64,000 nt of DNA from positions 62,001-126,000 of the forward strand of contig NZ_JAGSYC010000019.1 of the NCBI RefSeq assembly GCF_025685545.1. Direction: 5' to 3'. Source of the DNA: Granulicella paludicola. Lineage in GTDB: Bacteria; Acidobacteriota; Terriglobia; Terriglobales; Acidobacteriaceae. The position numbers were made by a program, and so were the translations under genes. The notes beneath the pieces are model-generated. The model searched no databases, was not told the DNA's origin, and saw only the letters and a list, made by a program, of their open reading frames with translations. Positions 52,450 to 60,779 of the stretch are shown piece after piece. The first letter of the stretch is position 1, and the number at the start of each line of letters is the position of its first letter.

Positions 52450-53388
52450 ATGGCTGCATTCCTTCGCATACTGAAACGCGTCGTCATCACCCTGCCTGTC
52501 ATCTGGCTGGTCGTTACGGTTGTCTTCCTGCTGATCCATATCGTTCCGGGCGACCCCATCGTGCAGATGCTTGGAGATGGAGCGACAGCAACGGACATCG
52601 AGGCGTTTCGCCATCAATTGCGGCTCGACTTGCCTCTGCACACACAGTATCTGGAGTATTGGACCGGGCTGCTTCATGGCGACCTGGGTCGCTCGCTGCG
52701 GCTGCATGACTCCGTGCTGCACCTCATACTGCAGCGTTATCCCTACACGCTTGCGCTCACAGTGGCGGCGACAGTGATTGGCGCGTTGCTGGCTATCCCT
52801 GCAGGCGTTGCCTCTGCACGGCGTCAGAACGAGTGGCCTGATCGCACGCTTGGCGTAGTCAGTCTCTTCGGGCTTTCGTTTCCCAACTTTGCGCTCGGGC
52901 CTATTCTGATCGTGTTCTTTGCCATAGGACTCGGCTGGCTGCCTGTTGCTGGCGCTGGGGTTGGCACCGCGGGCTTTCTCGCACACCTGATCCTGCCTGC
53001 GGTGACTCTCGGTGTGGGAATGGCGGCGATCCTCACTCGCATGGTGCGAACGTCGATGCTCGAAGAACTCTCACAGGACTACATTCGCACGGCCCGAGCC
53101 AAGGGTCTTTCGGAGCGCACAGTCGTGTATCGGCACGCGCTGCGGAACGCTCTGAACCCGGTGTTGACGGTGCTTGGGCTGCAGTTTGGATCGTTGTTAT
53201 CCGGAGCGATTGTGACGGAGACGATCTTCAGCTGGCCGGGTCTGGGGCGGCTGACGCTGTCGGCCATCTCGAATCGCGACTATGCGTTGGTGCAAGGGTG
53301 CATTCTTGCGATTGGCCTGACGTATGTGGCGGTGAATTTGTTAACGGACTCACTGTATGCGCTGGCCGATCCTCGCATGAGGCGCTAG
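52450..53388 (+). CDS. Peptide/nickel-type ABC transporter permease (DppB family)
   Basis: This 312-aa inner-membrane permease has six helices with the family N-terminus (LKRVVITLPVIWLVVTVVFLLIHIVPGDP), the periplasmic loop GLLHGDLGRSLRL and the ATPase-docking EAA loop (DYIRTARAKGLSERTVVYRHALRNAL). It imports peptides, nickel or similar solutes together with a DppC partner. The DppC-type gene is 1.4 kb away on the opposite strand, and no substrate-binding protein or ATPase gene is nearby, so the transporter's genes are scattered. Confidence 0.9.
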   Translation: MAAFLRILKRVVITLPVIWLVVTVVFLLIHIVPGDPIVQMLGDGATATDIEAFRHQLRLDLPLHTQYLEYWTGLLHGDLGRSLRLHDSVLHLILQRYPYTLALTVAATVIGALLAIPAGVASARRQNEWPDRTLGVVSLFGLSFPNFALGPILIVFFAIGLGWLPVAGAGVGTAGFLAHLILPAVTLGVGMAAILTRMVRTSMLEELSQDYIRTARAKGLSERTVVYRHALRNALNPVLTVLGLQFGSLLSGAIVTETIFSWPGLGRLTLSAISNRDYALVQGCILAIGLTYVAVNLLTDSLYALADPRMRR

Positions 53389-53502
53389 ACGACTGTGGTC
53401 GCATGAAACGCTCGTCCTTGGTACTCAAGACAACGCATTTGAGTTCCCGTATTCTTCGATCAACGTACGTTGAATCCGCGTCCAAACTCCGAGACTTATT
53501 CC

Positions 53503-54291
53503 ATGAAACCTGCCTATCTTGTACTGCTTGCTCTTGTATCCGCTGCCGGCGTCGCCCAGAAGGCGTCGAAGCCAGTTCCTGTTCCTGAGGCCGAACCGGC
53601 GGAATCCAAAACGCAGGCGTTTGTAGACAAGCACTATCAGGTAAGCTTCACAGTGCCGCGCGGGTGGGAGGTCGCCCGCAAGGATTACCAGGTGAGCACC
53701 TTCCATCTTGACGCGCGTTCGGCTCCTCAGAAGTCGCAGCTGCGCGGGCTGGCGATGCTGGACTTCAACCCATTCGCTCGCTCGACGCTCTCGGGGGCGA
53801 TCTTCTACTTCAGTGTCGAACCCAAGACGACGGACGTGGAATGTGCCGCGCAGGCGACGATACCGAGCGGAGGGGCAGCGATCGACCCGGCCGAGTTCGC
53901 CTCGACCGCTCCGGTGTCGTCAAAGGTGGAGACACCGCAAAACCATAAAGACGTTCAGGATGTTGCGGGGATCACCTTCGCCCACGGACACGACGAGCAT
54001 GGGCGCGTCTGCATCGAGGCCCGCGACGAGGTCTATACCGCCTGGCACAAGCACGCGTGCTATCGATTCGACCTGGCGATCAATACCTTTTGTCCTGAAG
54101 GTAGTGGTGCTGAGCCCATCAGCCTGGAACAGGTGCGAGCGGTGGATCAGCGCATGGTCGATATTCTCTCTACCGTCACGTTTGGATGGGAGAAGTCCGC
54201 ACCCCATCCCATCGCCGCGCCCCCTTTGCCAGCGCCTGAACCTGCGAAGAAAGATGCGCCGACGAGAGTCATCCCCGCGACGGCTCTTTGA
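53503..54291 (+). CDS. Secreted protein of unknown function
   Basis: This 262-aa protein has a signal peptide (LVLLALVSAAGVAQK) and a beta-rich domain beginning HYQVSFTVPRGWEVARKDYQVSTF, which resembles the strand pattern of PsbP-like or DUF1795-type domains. Four cysteines (CAAQA, VCIEARD, HACYRF, FCPEG) could form two disulfides. The C-terminus is Pro/Ala-rich. The ATG at 53503 gives the signal peptide directly. It lies between dppB and a convergent metallophosphoesterase gene. I have no functional call. Confidence 0.7.
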   Translation: MKPAYLVLLALVSAAGVAQKASKPVPVPEAEPAESKTQAFVDKHYQVSFTVPRGWEVARKDYQVSTFHLDARSAPQKSQLRGLAMLDFNPFARSTLSGAIFYFSVEPKTTDVECAAQATIPSGGAAIDPAEFASTAPVSSKVETPQNHKDVQDVAGITFAHGHDEHGRVCIEARDEVYTAWHKHACYRFDLAINTFCPEGSGAEPISLEQVRAVDQRMVDILSTVTFGWEKSAPHPIAAPPLPAPEPAKKDAPTRVIPATAL

Positions 54292-54294
54292 TGG

Positions 54295-54756
54295 TTACGG
54301 CGTTGCCAGTTCGACGATCCGAGCTTGTGGCAGGCCTTGTTCGATCGAGACAATCGCTATTGTAACGGGGAGCTTGAAGCGTCTCGGTCCTGCGCTGCCT
54401 GGATTCAGAAAGAGGACTTCGTCGCGCAACGCGATATCCGGTTTGTGCGAGTGTCCGCTTACGACCAGCTTCACCCCTGCGACCCGGGGCAGGATGTCGA
54501 TCCAGTCCAGGGAGTGGACAAGGTACACGAAGCAACCGGCGAGTTCGACCATCTCGGTCGCAGGCAGGAGAGCGCAGTCCCCATGGATATCCACGTTGCC
54601 GCGAATGGCCGTAACGGGTGCAAGCTCCCGAAGGCGATCCAGGATCTCTGGGTTGCCGACGTCGCCGGCATGAAGAATGTGATCGACATCTGCCAAGGCA
54701 GCAAGGGCCTCAGGTCGGAGCATTCCATGAGTGTCGGAGATGACTCCTATGCGCAT
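54295..54756 (-). CDS. YfcE/MJ0936-type metallophosphoesterase
   Basis: This 153-aa calcineurin-like phosphoesterase has all metal motifs: GVISDTHG (Asp8, His10), HAGDVGN (Asp32), RGNVD, a histidine in VHSLD and SGHSHKP. Relatives hydrolyse phosphodiesters with two metals; physiological substrates are unknown. It follows the DppC-type gene with a 1-bp stop/start overlap (TAATG), so the two are translated together. Confidence 0.88.
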   Translation of the reverse strand: MRIGVISDTHGMLRPEALAALADVDHILHAGDVGNPEILDRLRELAPVTAIRGNVDIHGDCALLPATEMVELAGCFVYLVHSLDWIDILPRVAGVKLVVSGHSHKPDIALRDEVLFLNPGSAGPRRFKLPVTIAIVSIEQGLPQARIVELATP

Positions 54757-55688
54757 TAGAGGCCACCATCGTGGTTTGCGGATCGGCTGCGAGGATCGAG
54801 ATAATCACGCAGGCCATCGCCAACGAAGTTGAAGGCGAGCACACAGAGAGCGACGGCGACAGCCGGGAAGAAGACGAGATAGGGAGACTCGAAGAGATGT
54901 GAGCGGGCGTCATTGAGCATCGCGCCCCAGGTTGCGGTGGGCGGTTGAACGCCGAGACCAAGGAAGCTGAGGGTAGCTTCAGCGAGCACAGCAGTAGCCA
55001 TGCCGACGGCGGCCTGAACCAGCAGGGGCTGCACGATGTTGGGCAGGATATGCCGGGTCATCAGCCGCAGGTCGGAAGCGCCGAGTGAACGCGCTGCCTG
55101 CACGTACTCTCTCTCTTTCACGCTGAGAACCTGTGCGCGAACGAGCCTGGCGTAGTTCACCCAGCCTGCGAGAGCCAGGGCGAGAATGAGGTTGACAAGG
55201 CTCGGACCGAGGAACGCCACGAATGCCACGGCAAGCAGGATACCGGGCAACGCGAGGAATGCATTGGTGAGGTAAACGTTCACAACGGTATCTATCCAGC
55301 CACCGTAAAAGCCTGCGGCCATGCCGAAGGCAAGACCGAGCGCGAGCGAGAGGGCGACAACGGCGACAGCCACAGAGAGAGAGACGCGCGCGCCATAGAG
55401 TGTGCGCGAGAAGACATCGCGACCGAGCTCATCCGTGCCGAACCAATGCGACGCGGAGGGCCCAATGAGTCGTGCAGAGAGGTTAAGCTTCGCGGGATCA
55501 TGCGGAGCGATCCAAGGTGCAAGCAGAGCGCACAATGTGAAGAAAAACAGCAGCGTTACTCCTGCCGCTGCAAGGCGATTATGGGACATCCATGCCTTCA
55601 CGCGGGCCTGGTCTCTGGTTTGAAGGTACAGATTCGGGTTATCTTCATCTAAAGCCTGCTTTCTGTCGATCTTATTCTTGCAGGTCAC
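54756..55688 (-). CDS. Peptide/nickel-type ABC transporter permease (DppC family)
   Basis: This 310-aa permease has a cytoplasmic N-terminal tail, six helices, the family motif WFGTDELGRDVFSRTLYGARVSL and the EAA loop (EYVQAARSLGASDLRLMTRHILPN). The C-terminal segment FNFVGDGLRDYLDPR is typical of DppC/OppC. It likely pairs with the DppB-type permease on the other strand. It is co-translated with the downstream phosphoesterase gene and is divergent from the epimerase gene with 42 bp between. Confidence 0.9.
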   Translation of the reverse strand: MTCKNKIDRKQALDEDNPNLYLQTRDQARVKAWMSHNRLAAAGVTLLFFFTLCALLAPWIAPHDPAKLNLSARLIGPSASHWFGTDELGRDVFSRTLYGARVSLSVAVAVVALSLALGLAFGMAAGFYGGWIDTVVNVYLTNAFLALPGILLAVAFVAFLGPSLVNLILALALAGWVNYARLVRAQVLSVKEREYVQAARSLGASDLRLMTRHILPNIVQPLLVQAAVGMATAVLAEATLSFLGLGVQPPTATWGAMLNDARSHLFESPYLVFFPAVAVALCVLAFNFVGDGLRDYLDPRSRSANHDGGL

Positions 55689-55730
55689 GCTTCACTAACG
55701 GTAGCAAGTTTTCCATGGAGTCTGGCGGGC

Positions 55731-56723
55731 ATGAGTTTTGAGGGTAAGCGCGTTGTGGTTTGCGGGGCGGGTGGCTTTATCGGTGGGCACCTGGTGCAAC
55801 ATCTGCTGGCGAACGGCGCTGCTTCGGTCCGCGCCGTCGATGTGAAGCCGCTCGGCGGGTGGTACCAGACCGCTAAGGATGCCGAGAATCTGTCGCTCGA
55901 TCTGAAGGACCTGAACCACTGCCTGCGCGCCACCAAAGACACAGAGCTGGTGTTTCAGCTGGCTGCGGATATGGGTGGGATGGGTTTTATCGAGAACAAC
56001 AAGGCCCTGTGCATGTTGAGCGTGTTGACGAATACGCACATGTTGATGGCGGCGCGTCAGCAGGGTGTGGAGCGGTTCTTTTATTCGTCTTCCGCATGCG
56101 TCTATAACGGCGACAAACAGACAAGCGCAGACGTGATTGCGTTGAAGGAGTCTGACGCGTACCCAGCGCTGCCGGAGGATGGCTATGGATGGGAGAAGCT
56201 TTTCTCCGAACGGATGTGTCGGCACTTCGAGGAGGACTTCGGGCTGGTAGCGCGGGTGGCTCGCTACCATAATGTGTACGGTCCGTTGGGTACCTGGGAC
56301 GGCGGTCGCGAGAAAGCGCCGGCGGCGATCTGTCGCAAGGTGCTGGAGGCGAAGCACTCCGGCAGGCACGAGATCGAGATCTGGGGCGATGGACGTCAGA
56401 CACGCAGCTTCATGTACATCGACGACTGCGTGAAGGGTACGATCGATATCGCGGCGAGCGAGATAGACGAACCGATCAACCTGGGTTCGAACGAGCTGGT
56501 GACGATCAACGGGCTCGTCGATATGGTGGAAGAGATCGCGGGTGTCAAGCTCGTGCGCAGCTATAACCTGAGTGCTCCGAAGGGAGTGAACGGTCGTAAC
56601 TCTGATAACACCTTGATCCTGGAGAAGCTGGGTTGGGAGCCTTCCATTCGGCTGCGCGAAGGCATGGAAAAGACCTACCACTGGATCGAGCAGCAGATGC
56701 TCTCTGGAGCAAAGGGGAAGTAG
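55731..56723 (+). CDS. GDP-mannose 3,5-epimerase-like protein (plant GME type)
   Basis: This 330-aa extended SDR has the Rossmann motif GAGGFIGGH and a set of segments matching my memory of plant GDP-mannose 3,5-epimerase closely: AADMGGMGFI, FFYSSSACVY (catalytic Cys), ESDAYPALPEDGYGWEKL (Tyr-x3-Lys), YGPLGTWDGGREKAPAA (catalytic Lys) and NGRNSDNTLI. GME makes GDP-L-galactose and GDP-L-gulose from GDP-mannose; in bacteria this may feed polysaccharide synthesis. A WecG/TagA-type glycosyltransferase gene follows after 25 bp, fitting a polysaccharide role. Confidence 0.85.
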   Translation: MSFEGKRVVVCGAGGFIGGHLVQHLLANGAASVRAVDVKPLGGWYQTAKDAENLSLDLKDLNHCLRATKDTELVFQLAADMGGMGFIENNKALCMLSVLTNTHMLMAARQQGVERFFYSSSACVYNGDKQTSADVIALKESDAYPALPEDGYGWEKLFSERMCRHFEEDFGLVARVARYHNVYGPLGTWDGGREKAPAAICRKVLEAKHSGRHEIEIWGDGRQTRSFMYIDDCVKGTIDIAASEIDEPINLGSNELVTINGLVDMVEEIAGVKLVRSYNLSAPKGVNGRNSDNTLILEKLGWEPSIRLREGMEKTYHWIEQQMLSGAKGK

Positions 56724-56748
56724 CAGGGCGTTACCGCTCTAAAGCATC

Positions 56749-57522
56749 ATGACAACCCTCTCTCTCGATCCCGGGCAGCGCACGATTCTTGGAGTGCGTT
56801 TTTTTCTCGGCACGGCAGCTGAAGCGGTAGAACGCTCTGCCGCGGGTGGGCTGGTGCTGATACCGGCTGCGCCAGCTCTGGTGGAGATTGCAACGAACCG
56901 CGTATATCGCGAGGCGCTCCTGGCCGGGGACATCGTCCTCACCGACTCGGCGTTCATGGTGCTGCTGTGGAACCGGTTTGAGCAGGACCGGATCCGAAGA
57001 GTGTCGGGGCTTACGTATATGCGCGAACTACTGCAGCTGGAGTGCTTTCGCGTAGCAGGGCAGACGCTATGGATCATGCCCAGCGAACGTTCGGTGTCGC
57101 GGACGTCGCGCTGGTTGGGAAGACAGGGCATCGAGGTGCCATCGACGCACCTGTACGTCGCGCCGATGTATCCCTCCGGGGAATCAGTCGTTGTGGCCGA
57201 TCCAGCGCTGCTGGCACGGATCGAGCAGCTGCGTCCGCGACATATTCTTCTGGGCATTGGTGGCGGCACACAGGAGCCGCTCGGAGCCTATCTGAAGAAA
57301 AATCTAAGCTATCTGCCAGCTATCCACTGCGTGGGCGCGGCGATCGGCTTCCTGACTGGCGAGCAGGTTGCTATTCCGGTTTGGGCGGATCGCTTCTATT
57401 TGGGCTGGCTGCTACGAACGCTGCATCAGCCGAGACGCTTTGCTCCGCGCTACTGGGAGGCGCGGAAGCTGTACGGTCTGTTGAAGCGATGGCGCGATCG
57501 GCTGCCAGAGCTGCGAAGTTGA
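56749..57522 (+). CDS. WecG/TagA/CpsF-family glycosyltransferase
   Basis: This 257-aa protein has the GT26 family layout: ILGVRFFLGTAAEAVE at the N-terminus, LTDSAFMVLLWNRF in place of the usual D-x-G/A segment, SGLTYMREL, and ILLGIGGGTQEPLGAYLKK near the C-terminus. The family transfers N-acetylmannosamine-type sugars to lipid-linked precursors for enterobacterial antigen, teichoic acid or exopolysaccharide. It follows the epimerase gene by 25 bp, so the two form an operon. The sugar and acceptor are unknown. Confidence 0.8.
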   Translation: MTTLSLDPGQRTILGVRFFLGTAAEAVERSAAGGLVLIPAAPALVEIATNRVYREALLAGDIVLTDSAFMVLLWNRFEQDRIRRVSGLTYMRELLQLECFRVAGQTLWIMPSERSVSRTSRWLGRQGIEVPSTHLYVAPMYPSGESVVVADPALLARIEQLRPRHILLGIGGGTQEPLGAYLKKNLSYLPAIHCVGAAIGFLTGEQVAIPVWADRFYLGWLLRTLHQPRRFAPRYWEARKLYGLLKRWRDRLPELRS

Positions 57523-57585
57523 GCCTAGAGCGGAGAAGTTATATCGGCACCGCATCATCTTTCCCTGATCGGTGTCTACACACAT

Positions 57586-58353
57586 ATGAAACCTAGCTGG
57601 GTGATCTGCCTCTTCTTCGCGTTGTTGTCGCTGGGGTCGACCTTGCCGGTGGCGCGGGGTCAGCAGACCTCAGTGGCCGAGCAGTATCTATTCAATGCAT
57701 TGAACGCAGAGCGGGTGCAGCGACATCTGAAGCCGGTGCGCTGGGATGCAGCGCTGTATCGCGCTGCTACGTACCATGCGGACGAGATGGCGGAGCGCGG
57801 CACGATCTCGCACCAGTTCAGCGGCGAACCGGAGTTGTCAGCTCGCGGTGCCCGAGCGGGCGCGCACTTCAGCGTCATCTCGGAGAATGTGGCGATGGCG
57901 CCGAACGCGGTGGAGATCCACGATATGTGGATGAAGTCGCCGCATCATCGGGACAACATCCTGGACGGAACGGTCAACCGGGCGGCCATCCGCGTGGTGC
58001 GACGGGATGGCGAGTTGTTTGCGGTGGAGGACTTCGATCACGTGGTTGTGGAACTGTCACTTGCGGAGCAGGAGGAGCGCGTCGCGCTGCTGGTTCAGGA
58101 CGCAGCGACGATTGAGATCCTGCCAACGAGCGAGGACGCACGCCGCACCTGTGAGATGGACAGTGGGTACGCTGGCAGACGGCGACCCTGGTTTGTGATG
58201 CGGTTCACCGCAGGCGAACTGGACCACCTGCCGAATGCACTGGTGGACAAGCTGGGCTCCGGTAAATATCGGGAGGCCATTGTGGGGGCATGTCCGGCAA
58301 GTGGGACGAAGAACTTCTCGGCGTACAACGTGGCGGTGCTGCTGTATCCGTAG
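57586..58353 (+). CDS. Secreted CAP/SCP-domain protein
   Basis: This 255-aa protein has a signal peptide (ICLFFALLSLGSTLPVARGQQ) and a CAP domain (about residues 30-160). The domain has NALNAERVQRHLKPVRWD, YHADEMAERGTISHQFSG, SENVAMAP and WMKSPHHRDNIL, with the His and Glu residues lining the CAP cavity. The C-terminal 90 residues are specific. Bacterial CAP proteins are of unknown function in most cases. It starts 63 bp after the glycosyltransferase gene. Confidence 0.88.
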   Translation: MKPSWVICLFFALLSLGSTLPVARGQQTSVAEQYLFNALNAERVQRHLKPVRWDAALYRAATYHADEMAERGTISHQFSGEPELSARGARAGAHFSVISENVAMAPNAVEIHDMWMKSPHHRDNILDGTVNRAAIRVVRRDGELFAVEDFDHVVVELSLAEQEERVALLVQDAATIEILPTSEDARRTCEMDSGYAGRRRPWFVMRFTAGELDHLPNALVDKLGSGKYREAIVGACPASGTKNFSAYNVAVLLYP

Positions 58354-58374
58354 AGGCCGCCCGGCGTTCTCGGA

Positions 58375-58953
58375 TCAGGCCGTGACGGGAGTGACGCCCG
58401 CTTCGGCAAGCTCTTCGGCGCTGGCTGGCCTGGTGGGTTCCATCTGCAACATATTGTTGAAGCGGTTGAAGTAGTTGAAGAGCCCGACAGCGGCCATGAG
58501 CTCGATGACTTCGCCTTCGGAATAGAAGCGCTTGAGGTCAGAGAGGTCTTCTTCGGAGTAGTGCAGGGAATCCGAGGTCATGATTTCGGCCATGTGCAGC
58601 GCGACCCTTTCGGCCTCGCTGAAAAGGCTGCTGTCGCGCCACTTGGTGAGGGCTTCGATCTGCTCCGGGGTTGTGCCGAGGCGAAGGCTGATGGCCGTAT
58701 GACTCGCAAGGCAGTAGGACGTGCAGTTGAGCTGCGAGGTGCGAACGACCAAGAGCTCCTTCAGGCGAGGGGGGAGCGTGCCGGTGTTGAGCACTGCGTG
58801 CATATGCGCTGTAGCGGTCTTGAAGATCTCTGGACGATGCGCGAGGGTGCGGAAGAAGTAAGGTACATTGCCGCGGTCCTGTAGAAACTGGTCGTAGACA
58901 TCGCGAAGTTCGGGTGCGACCTCGGAGCGGTTTAGGCGGCTAATGCGTGGCAT
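58375..58953 (-). CDS. Carboxymuconolactone decarboxylase/AhpD-like protein
   Basis: This 192-aa protein has an alkylhydroperoxidase-D-like helical core. The redox-type motif reads CTSYCLASH, a Cys-x3-Cys-x3-His arrangement instead of the classic CxxC-x3-H, within LVVRTSQLNCTSYCLASHT. A second copy of the fold is suggested after residue 110 (SEAERVALHMAEIM). It may reduce peroxides or act in aromatic or quinone metabolism. The ATG at 58953 has a strong GGGAGGAAG site; a start 51 bp upstream is not needed. It is convergent with the CAP gene. Confidence 0.85.
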   Translation of the reverse strand: MPRISRLNRSEVAPELRDVYDQFLQDRGNVPYFFRTLAHRPEIFKTATAHMHAVLNTGTLPPRLKELLVVRTSQLNCTSYCLASHTAISLRLGTTPEQIEALTKWRDSSLFSEAERVALHMAEIMTSDSLHYSEEDLSDLKRFYSEGEVIELMAAVGLFNYFNRFNNMLQMEPTRPASAEELAEAGVTPVTA

Positions 58954-59023
58954 CGTGTGCTTCCTCCCTGTGTGCTGGTAATGATAAACGCTAGCGTGTT
59001 CCACAGAGGAACTGCGAGGGCCT

Positions 59024-59052
59024 TTGACCCATGGGCGATGGTTTGGTATAAA
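59024..59052 (+). promoter_or_regulatory. Promoter of tRNA-Asn
   Basis: TTGACC (59024-59029) and TATAAA (59047-59052) are separated by 17 bp, close to the housekeeping consensus. Transcription would start near 59059, about 70 nt before the tRNA 5' end. Confidence 0.7.
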
Positions 59053-59130
59053 AGATCAAGAGCGAAGTCGTGCGGCCCTAGAAGAAGTCGATACGGGCGG
59101 CCACTTTAATCGAAAGCGTTTCCCACGCGA

Positions 59131-59205
<75 letters not shown>

Positions 59206-59235
59206 TAAACACCATAGAAATGAATAAGTTGCAGG

Positions 59236-59259
59236 AGCCACCCGAGAGGCGGCTTTTTT
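59236..59259 (+). terminator. Intrinsic terminator of tRNA-Asn
   Basis: AGCCACC and GGCGGCT pair with one A-C mismatch around CGAGA, followed by a run of six Ts. It lies 31 bp after the tRNA. Confidence 0.75.
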
Positions 59260-59522
59260 CGTTTTGGTCAGGTGGCTGTTTTGGTGGCTGTTGAGGAAAT
59301 TGGGTGGCTGCGCTTTGCCGATCTGTTCAATTTGGATAATCTTGCTCGCGCGTGGGGTCGCGCACAGGTAGGGATTGGATTTTCACCCATCTCGCCAACC
59401 GCGCTGCCTGTTTAGAGTGTCTCTCGATGTTCGTCCGCTGGATAGCAGCTAATTGCTTTTGCGAGATTCAATATCCCAGTCCAATGGATCACGATCTAGC
59501 CAGTCAGTCCTTAATCTTCTAG

Positions 59523-59540
59523 ATTTGACCACGTTCAAAT
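59523..59540. promoter_or_regulatory. Upstream TetR-type operator (imperfect palindrome)
   Basis: ATTTGACCACGTTCAAAT is palindromic except for its central six bases. It shares TTTGACC and TCAAA with the perfect site at 59574-59589, and the two centres are exactly 50 bp apart, bracketing a candidate promoter. Confidence 0.6.
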
Positions 59541-59545
59541 AGTTA

Positions 59546-59574
59546 TTGACGTCCATGACTCGAACGCGCATGAT
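59546..59574 (+). promoter_or_regulatory. Putative promoter of the TetR operon
   Basis: TTGACG (59546-59551) and CATGAT (59569-59574) are 17 bp apart and lie between the two palindromes. The implied transcription start is at about 59581, the first base of the TetR start codon, so the mRNA may be leaderless. No Shine-Dalgarno precedes the ATG. Confidence 0.4.
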
Positions 59575-59589
59575 TTGACCATGGTCAAA
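59574..59589. promoter_or_regulatory. Perfect 16-bp palindrome over the TetR start codon
   Basis: TTTGACCATGGTCAAA is a perfect inverted repeat whose centre falls within the ATG start codon. It is almost certainly the regulator's own operator; TetR-family proteins bind sites of this form. Confidence 0.75.
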
Positions 59590-60267
59590 AACGAGTTGGC
59601 AACGGACAAAGGCGAGCAAACCCGCAAACAAATTTTTTCGAGCGCTCTCGAGCTCTTCCGGGAGCGCGGATTTGATGCCACCACCATGCAAGCCATCGCA
59701 GCTCATGCCGGCGTCGTGAAGAGCGCCGCCTACTACTACTTCCCCAGCAAAGAAGCTTTGATCCAGGCTTATTACGAGAATGTTCAGACCGCGCAGGAGC
59801 GTCTTTGCGGCGAACTCTTCAATACGACCAGAGATCTGAAGACTCGTTTGGTCACAGCTCTGCATTCAAAGTTTGACTTGACCAAGGATGATCGCAACCT
59901 GCTCGGAGTGGTTTTCAGGTATACCGGGGAGCCCCACCATCCACTCTCCTGCCTCGGTCCTGGCACCGCCGAGATTCGCCGTCGTAGCACCCAGGTGTTC
60001 CAGGACGCCATCGCAGAGGAAAAGCTCCCTCAGGACCTTCGTGTCCTGCTTCCGCTTGCACTCTGGGCGTTGCAGATGGGACTGCTGGTGATGTTTCTCT
60101 ACGACGACTCCGAAAACCAGCAACGAACACGCCGAATGGCGGATGGTGCCCTGAACCTGACATTGAAGCTGCTTGGGCTCGCAAAACTTGCCATCCTGAA
60201 GCCCATCCGGAAGGCGGTTCTCGAGTTGTTGCAACAAGCTGAACTGCTCCCAGGTGATGCCCTATGA
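59581..60267 (+). CDS. TetR/AcrR-family transcriptional regulator
   Basis: This 228-aa protein has a TetR HTH at about residues 15-60 (QIFSSALELFRERGFDATTMQAIAAHAG, then KSAAYYYFPSKEALI) and a helical ligand domain. I start at the ATG inside the palindrome; an in-frame TTG 6 bp upstream is less likely. Its gene overlaps the next by ATGA and heads a five-gene unit, so it probably senses a lipid-like or hydrophobic ligand and represses the whole unit including itself. The C-terminus ends in Leu/Ala-rich helices. Confidence 0.88.
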   Translation: MVKNELATDKGEQTRKQIFSSALELFRERGFDATTMQAIAAHAGVVKSAAYYYFPSKEALIQAYYENVQTAQERLCGELFNTTRDLKTRLVTALHSKFDLTKDDRNLLGVVFRYTGEPHHPLSCLGPGTAEIRRRSTQVFQDAIAEEKLPQDLRVLLPLALWALQMGLLVMFLYDDSENQQRTRRMADGALNLTLKLLGLAKLAILKPIRKAVLELLQQAELLPGDAL

Positions 60268-60779
60268 TCCGAATCGACGAAACCACCCTCATCCATGCCC
60301 CGATTGAGCGCTGCTTCGATCTCTCCCGAAGTGTTGAAGTTCACTTACTCGCAAACGTTCACTCCGGAGAACAAGCCATGGCCCTCGGCGGTATTACGTC
60401 CGGCCTTGTGGGGCTATCACAGGAGGTGACGTGGCGGGCGAAACACTTCGGCGTCTGGCAGACCCTGACCAGCAAGACGACCGCTATGGAGCCGCCTCGA
60501 TATTTTCAGGTAACGATGGTCCGAGGGATCTTCCGCTTCATGCAGGCCGACCACCTTTTCCGCTCCGTCGAGCCTGGTATCACCGAGATGACCGATCGCT
60601 TCTGTATCGCGGCCCCTCTTCCGGTGCTTGGTCCGATTGCCGAGGCTATCTTCCTGCGCCGCTACATGCTTGCTCTTCTGCGTGAGCGAAACGCTGTCAT
60701 CAGGCAGGTGGCCGAATCCTCAGACTGGCAGCGGTATCTGCAGAGCGAGCCGGATCAGGAAAGGTGCTCATCCTTATGA
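60264..60779 (+). CDS. SRPBCC-family (START-like) protein
   Basis: This 171-aa protein has the SRPBCC/polyketide-cyclase-like fold: it opens IRIDETTLIHAPIERCFDLSR, typical of the family's first strand and helix, and continues with GLSQEVTWRAKHFGVW and TEMTDRFCIAAPLP. Such proteins have a deep hydrophobic pocket for lipids, hydrocarbons or polyketides. It overlaps both neighbours by 4 bp. Enzymatic activity is not evident. Confidence 0.8.
   Translation: MIRIDETTLIHAPIERCFDLSRSVEVHLLANVHSGEQAMALGGITSGLVGLSQEVTWRAKHFGVWQTLTSKTTAMEPPRYFQVTMVRGIFRFMQADHLFRSVEPGITEMTDRFCIAAPLPVLGPIAEAIFLRRYMLALLRERNAVIRQVAESSDWQRYLQSEPDQERCSSL

Larger units (their letters stand above)
59206..59580. other. Junction region between tRNA-Asn and the TetR operon
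   Basis: This 375-bp stretch has no intact gene. It holds the tRNA terminator, a 9-bp copy of the tRNA 3' end (CAGGAGCCA at 59232-59240), three copies of GGTGGCTG (59271, 59283, 59303), and the promoter/operators of the TetR gene near its end. Read on the minus strand, part of it encodes QQPPKQPPDQNEK, similar to Pro/Gln-rich tails I recall from tRNA-adjacent integrases, after a stop codon. It may be the scar of an integrated element. Confidence 0.4.

Noticed and set aside
55695-56681. Minus-strand frame (328 codons) opposite the epimerase gene
   Set aside because: Shadow; the plus-strand frame has a complete set of GME motifs.
59112-59122. GAAAGCGTTTC, resembling a catabolite-response (cre) or LacI-type site, upstream of tRNA-Asn
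   Set aside because: It lies between the tRNA promoter and the tRNA, is not a perfect palindrome, and no regulated gene fits.
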